Of a DNA stretch of 64,000 nt, positions 61,261 to 64,000 are shown piece by piece. The notes below the pieces were generated by a model. It searched no databases. It was not told the origin of the DNA and worked only from the letters and a program-made list of their open reading frames with translations. Both the position numbers and the translations under genes were made by a program. Every line of letters begins with the position of its first letter. Positions within the stretch are counted from its first letter, which is position 1. The DNA is from Parolsenella massiliensis (lineage in GTDB: Bacteria; Actinomycetota; Coriobacteriia; Coriobacteriales; Atopobiaceae), in contig NZ_LT671675.1 in assembly GCF_900143685.1 (NCBI RefSeq), forward strand, positions 1-64,000. The letters run 5' to 3'.

Positions 61261-63180
61261 ATGAACATTATCAATATCGGGATTCTTGCCCATGTAGACG
61301 CTGGAAAGACAACCTTGACGGAGAGCCTGCTATATGCCAGCGGAGCCATTTCAGAACCGGGGAGCGTCGAAAAAGGGACAACGAGGACGGACACCATGCT
61401 TTTGGAGCGGCAGCGTGGGATTACCATTCAAGCGGCAGTCACTTCCTTCCAGTGGCACAGATGTAAAGTCAACATTGTGGATACGCCCGGCCACATGGAT
61501 TTTTTGGCGGAGGTGTACCGCTCTTTGGCTGTTTTAGATGGGGCCATCTTGGTGATCTCCGCTAAAGATGGTGTGCAGGCCCAGACCCGTATTCTGTTCC
61601 ATGCCCTGCGGAAAATGGACATTCCCACCGTTATCTTTATCAATAAGATCGACCAGGCTGGCGTTGATTTGCAGGGCGTGTATCAGTCTGTTCGGGATAA
61701 GCTCTCCGCCGATATTATCATCAAGCAGACGGTGTCGCTGTCCCCGGAAATAGTCCTGGAGGAAAATACCGACATAGAAGCATGGGATGCGGTCATCGAA
61801 AATAACGATGAATTATTGGAAAAGTATATCGCAGGAGAACCAATCAGCCGGGAAGAACTTGCGCAGGAGGAACAGCGGCGGGTTCAAGACGCCTCCCTGT
61901 TCCCGGTCTATCATGGCAGCGCCAAAAAGGGCCTTGGCATTCAACCGTTGATGGATGCGGTGACAGGGCTGTTCCAACCGATTGGGGAACAGGGGAGCGA
62001 CGCCCTATGCGGCAGCGTTTTCAAGGTGGAGTATACAGATTGTGGCCAGCGGCTCATCTATTTGCGGCTATACAGCGGAACGCTGCGCCTGCGGGATACG
62101 GTGGCTCTGGCCGGGAGAGAAAAGCTGAAAATCACAGAGATGCGTATTCCATCCAAAGGGGAAATTGTTCGGACAGACACCGCTTATCCGGGTGAAATTG
62201 TTATCCTTCCCAGCGACAGCGTGAGGTTAAACGATGTATTAGGGGACCCAACCCGGCTCCCTCGTAAAAGGTGGCGTGAGGACCCCCTCCCCATGCTGCG
62301 GACGTCGATTGCGCCGAAAACGGCAGCGCAAAGAGAACGGCTGCTGGACGCTCTTACGCAACTTGCGGATACTGACCCGCTTTTGCGCTGCGAGGTGGAT
62401 TCCATCACCCATGAGATCATTCTTTCTTTTTTGGGCCGGGTGCAGTTGGAGGTTGTTTCCGCTTTGCTGTCGGAAAAATACAAGCTTGAAACAGTGGTAA
62501 AGGAACCCACCGTCATTTATATGGAGCGGCCGCTCAAAGCAGCCAGCCACACCATCCATATCGAGGTGCCGCCCAACCCGTTTTGGGCATCCATCGGACT
62601 GTCTGTTACACCACTCCCGCTTGGCTCCGGTGTACAATACGAGAGCCGGGTTTCGCTGGGATACTTGAACCAGAGTTTTCAAAACGCTGTCAGGGATGGT
62701 ATCCGTTACGGGCTGGAGCAGGGCTTGTTCGGCTGGAACGTAACGGACTGTAAGATTTGCTTTGAATACGGGCTTTATTACAGTCCGGTCAGCACGCCGG
62801 CGGACTTCCGCTCATTGGCCCCGATTGTATTGGAACAGGCATTGAAGGAATCAGGGACGCAACTGCTGGAACCTTATCTCTCCTTCACCCTCTATGCGCC
62901 CCGGGAATACCTTTCCAGGGCTTATCATGATGCACCGAAATACTGTGCCACCATCGAAACGGTCCAGGTAAAAAAGGATGAAGTTGTCTTTACTGGCGAG
63001 ATTCCCGCCCGCTGTATACAGGCATACCGTACTGATCTGGCCTTTTACACCAACGGGCGGAGCGTATGCCTGACGGAACTGAAAGGGTATCAGGCCGCTG
63101 TCGGCGAGCCGGTCATCCAGCCCCGCCGTCCAAACAGCCGCCTGGACAAGGTGCGCCATATGTTCAGTAAGATCACTTGA
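61261..63180 (+). CDS. tet(W): Tetracycline resistance ribosomal protection protein, Tet(W) type
   Basis: A 639-residue translational GTPase related to [21 protein letters not shown] holds the G1 P-loop; the G3 motif is [10 protein letters not shown], and NKIDQ is G4. It removes tetracycline from the ribosome. Length and sequence match Tet(W) end to end, with scattered differences (for example [18 protein letters not shown]), and I see no block that switches to Tet(O) or Tet(M), so it is not obviously a mosaic. ATG 61261 has GGAGGAT. The only intact cargo gene of this element. Confidence 0.96.
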   Translation: MNIINIGILAHVDAGKTTLTESLLYASGAISEPGSVEKGTTRTDTMLLERQRGITIQAAVTSFQWHRCKVNIVDTPGHMDFLAEVYRSLAVLDGAILVISAKDGVQAQTRILFHALRKMDIPTVIFINKIDQAGVDLQGVYQSVRDKLSADIIIKQTVSLSPEIVLEENTDIEAWDAVIENNDELLEKYIAGEPISREELAQEEQRRVQDASLFPVYHGSAKKGLGIQPLMDAVTGLFQPIGEQGSDALCGSVFKVEYTDCGQRLIYLRLYSGTLRLRDTVALAGREKLKITEMRIPSKGEIVRTDTAYPGEIVILPSDSVRLNDVLGDPTRLPRKRWREDPLPMLRTSIAPKTAAQRERLLDALTQLADTDPLLRCEVDSITHEIILSFLGRVQLEVVSALLSEKYKLETVVKEPTVIYMERPLKAASHTIHIEVPPNPFWASIGLSVTPLPLGSGVQYESRVSLGYLNQSFQNAVRDGIRYGLEQGLFGWNVTDCKICFEYGLYYSPVSTPADFRSLAPIVLEQALKESGTQLLEPYLSFTLYAPREYLSRAYHDAPKYCATIETVQVKKDEVVFTGEIPARCIQAYRTDLAFYTNGRSVCLTELKGYQAAVGEPVIQPRRPNSRLDKVRHMFSKIT

Positions 63181-63407
63181 TACACCACAGCGAGGAAGGT
63201 TATTGCATTTCCCTGTCTTTCGTGGTAAAATGTAGTTGTAAACCACCAGAGAAACCAATCTAATTTTATCGTTGATAGCCATTTCCTTGATAGCCAAATG
63301 ATAGCAAAAGTTCGGCAAGCCCATAGGATAAGGATAATAGGTATCAGGAAAAATCAAATGATATCAAATCCCCCAAACAAAAGCGTTTAGAATTAAGTTT
63401 CATTTTG
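63181..63407. other. Gene-free AT-rich tail of the element
   Basis: About 227 bp between tet(W) and the right repeat. Nothing with clear coding potential, and no obvious terminator beyond weak stem sequences. It ends at TTTTGCGAGTGGGAGTAG, the start of the right repeat. Confidence 0.6.
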
Positions 63408-64000
63408 CGAGTGGGAGTAGGCTGATAGGGTTCTGACCTGCACTTTTGAGTGCCGTACTGTGCCGCTGAGTTTCGTTTCGTACGAGAGTCATGGCAAAGC
63501 CGTCAGCGACGGCGGTGAGTAAATACGAAAATTGAGCCTCCGTTCCCGTGCTGGGACGGAGGCTTTTTCTTTGCCTTTTTACTCCCTTTCACCTGCGATT
63601 TTGCTATTTACTCCCCGTATTTCAAGACGGCAAAGTATGGGGCGGTATTCGGAGGAATGGGAGTAAGAATTTATCCCAAGTGAGTAGACGTGCGATTTTT
63701 GTCCCCGATAACGAAAAGGGGCCGTTTTAGGTCCTTTGAAACTCAAATCGAACTCAATCGGCTTTTCGGCGGTCTCTGCACGGCGTTTCCCCAGGTGGTT
63801 AATGGGGAGTAAAGAATCTCGCCATCTCAATGAAAACGGGAGTAACCAGGGGAAATGCCGCGGCGTACTGCTGTGTGCTGCCGTGTAAGCCACCGCGTCA
63901 TTTACTCCCCGTTTACGCTTGAAATGCCTTGGCATGCAATGGAGAGTAAAAACTCAGCATACGCAGGTGCGAGCGGAGCTCACCGACTATCCTGGCGCCC
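63408..64000. repeat. Right copy of the ~585-bp direct repeat (attR side)
   Basis: Starts with CGAGTGGGAGTAG (as in the last codons of guaA) and follows the left copy (56267-56858) to the window end with scattered substitutions. The GGGGAGTAAA-type motifs are mostly kept (for example 63807 area and 63901), and the same terminator-like hairpin is present near 63535-63569. A 118-codon minus-strand frame (63579-63935) corresponds to the one in the left copy. The native DNA to the right is cut by the window edge. Confidence 0.85.

Noticed and set aside
61261-63180. Mosaic tet(O/W) gene
   Set aside because: All stretches read as Tet(W)-like; I saw no block switching to Tet(O) or Tet(M), though a proper alignment is needed to exclude small segments.

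Overview
The window is high-GC, actinobacterial-style chromosome, and most of it looks like a member of class Coriobacteriia, probably an Olsenella-like Atopobiaceae. This rests on the codon usage and GC content, the large BTAD (SARP-type) regulator, a multi-membrane-segment LuxR regulator of the kind common in Coriobacteriia, and the gene order. The genus is an inference. About 7 kb at the right end is less GC-rich, Firmicutes-like mobile DNA carrying tet(W).

Layout. 1-445: end of an rRNA operon (5S rRNA and terminator). 446-7466: a SARP/BTAD regulator, then secA-prfB. 7472-17905: a carbohydrate locus. It has a DeoR regulator divergent from an ascorbate-type PTS (EIIA, EIIB, EIIC), a membrane PH-domain protein, a DapA-family aldolase, a KDPG-type aldolase, a split transketolase, a LacI regulator and a small transaldolase. 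The logic is import and phosphorylation of a sugar or sugar acid, retro-aldol cleavage, then the non-oxidative pentose phosphate route. 18035-24270: ftsE-ftsX, rnr, a TPR protein, smpB, an acyl carrier protein and ssrA (tmRNA). 24437-33086: patatin, rplM-rpsI, glmS, acpS, nnr, alr, uracil-DNA glycosylase, tsaE. 33119-34676: PerR, reverse rubrerythrin and a DUF3783 protein (peroxide defence). 34767-37223: one polypeptide fusing TsaB, RimI and TsaD. 37225-38107: a RAYT transposase gene between REP-type palindromes. 38129-42052: NAD synthetase and a membrane LuxR protein with two HTH domains. 42096-44368: a small secreted peptide with an ABC transporter, which looks like a bacteriocin/immunity module. 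44852-49746: groES-groEL, a polyferredoxin, ychF. 49747-51472: an AT-richer two-gene cassette (secreted cysteine peptidase-like protein and a small anchored protein) bounded by two identical 45-bp terminator copies. 51628-56279: two LytR-CpsA-Psr wall-polymer ligases and guaA.

56267-64000: an integration region at the 3' end of guaA. Two diverged copies (about 585 bp each) of a repeat that starts inside the last codons of guaA bracket a truncated regulator, a truncated tyrosine recombinase, a MobC-like protein, a frameshifted replication ATPase, hairpin-rich DNA, a frameshifted MobV relaxase, and an intact tet(W)-type ribosomal protection gene behind its attenuator leader. The cargo resistance gene is intact while the mobility genes are damaged, so this looks like a decaying or fixed mobilizable element.

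The best candidates for undescribed biology are the secreted-peptide/ABC module (42.1-44.4 kb), the terminator-bounded peptidase cassette (49.7-51.5 kb), the aldolase/PTS locus with unknown substrate (7.8-17.9 kb), the two-HTH membrane LuxR protein, and the repeat family studded with GGGGAGTAAA motifs near guaA.
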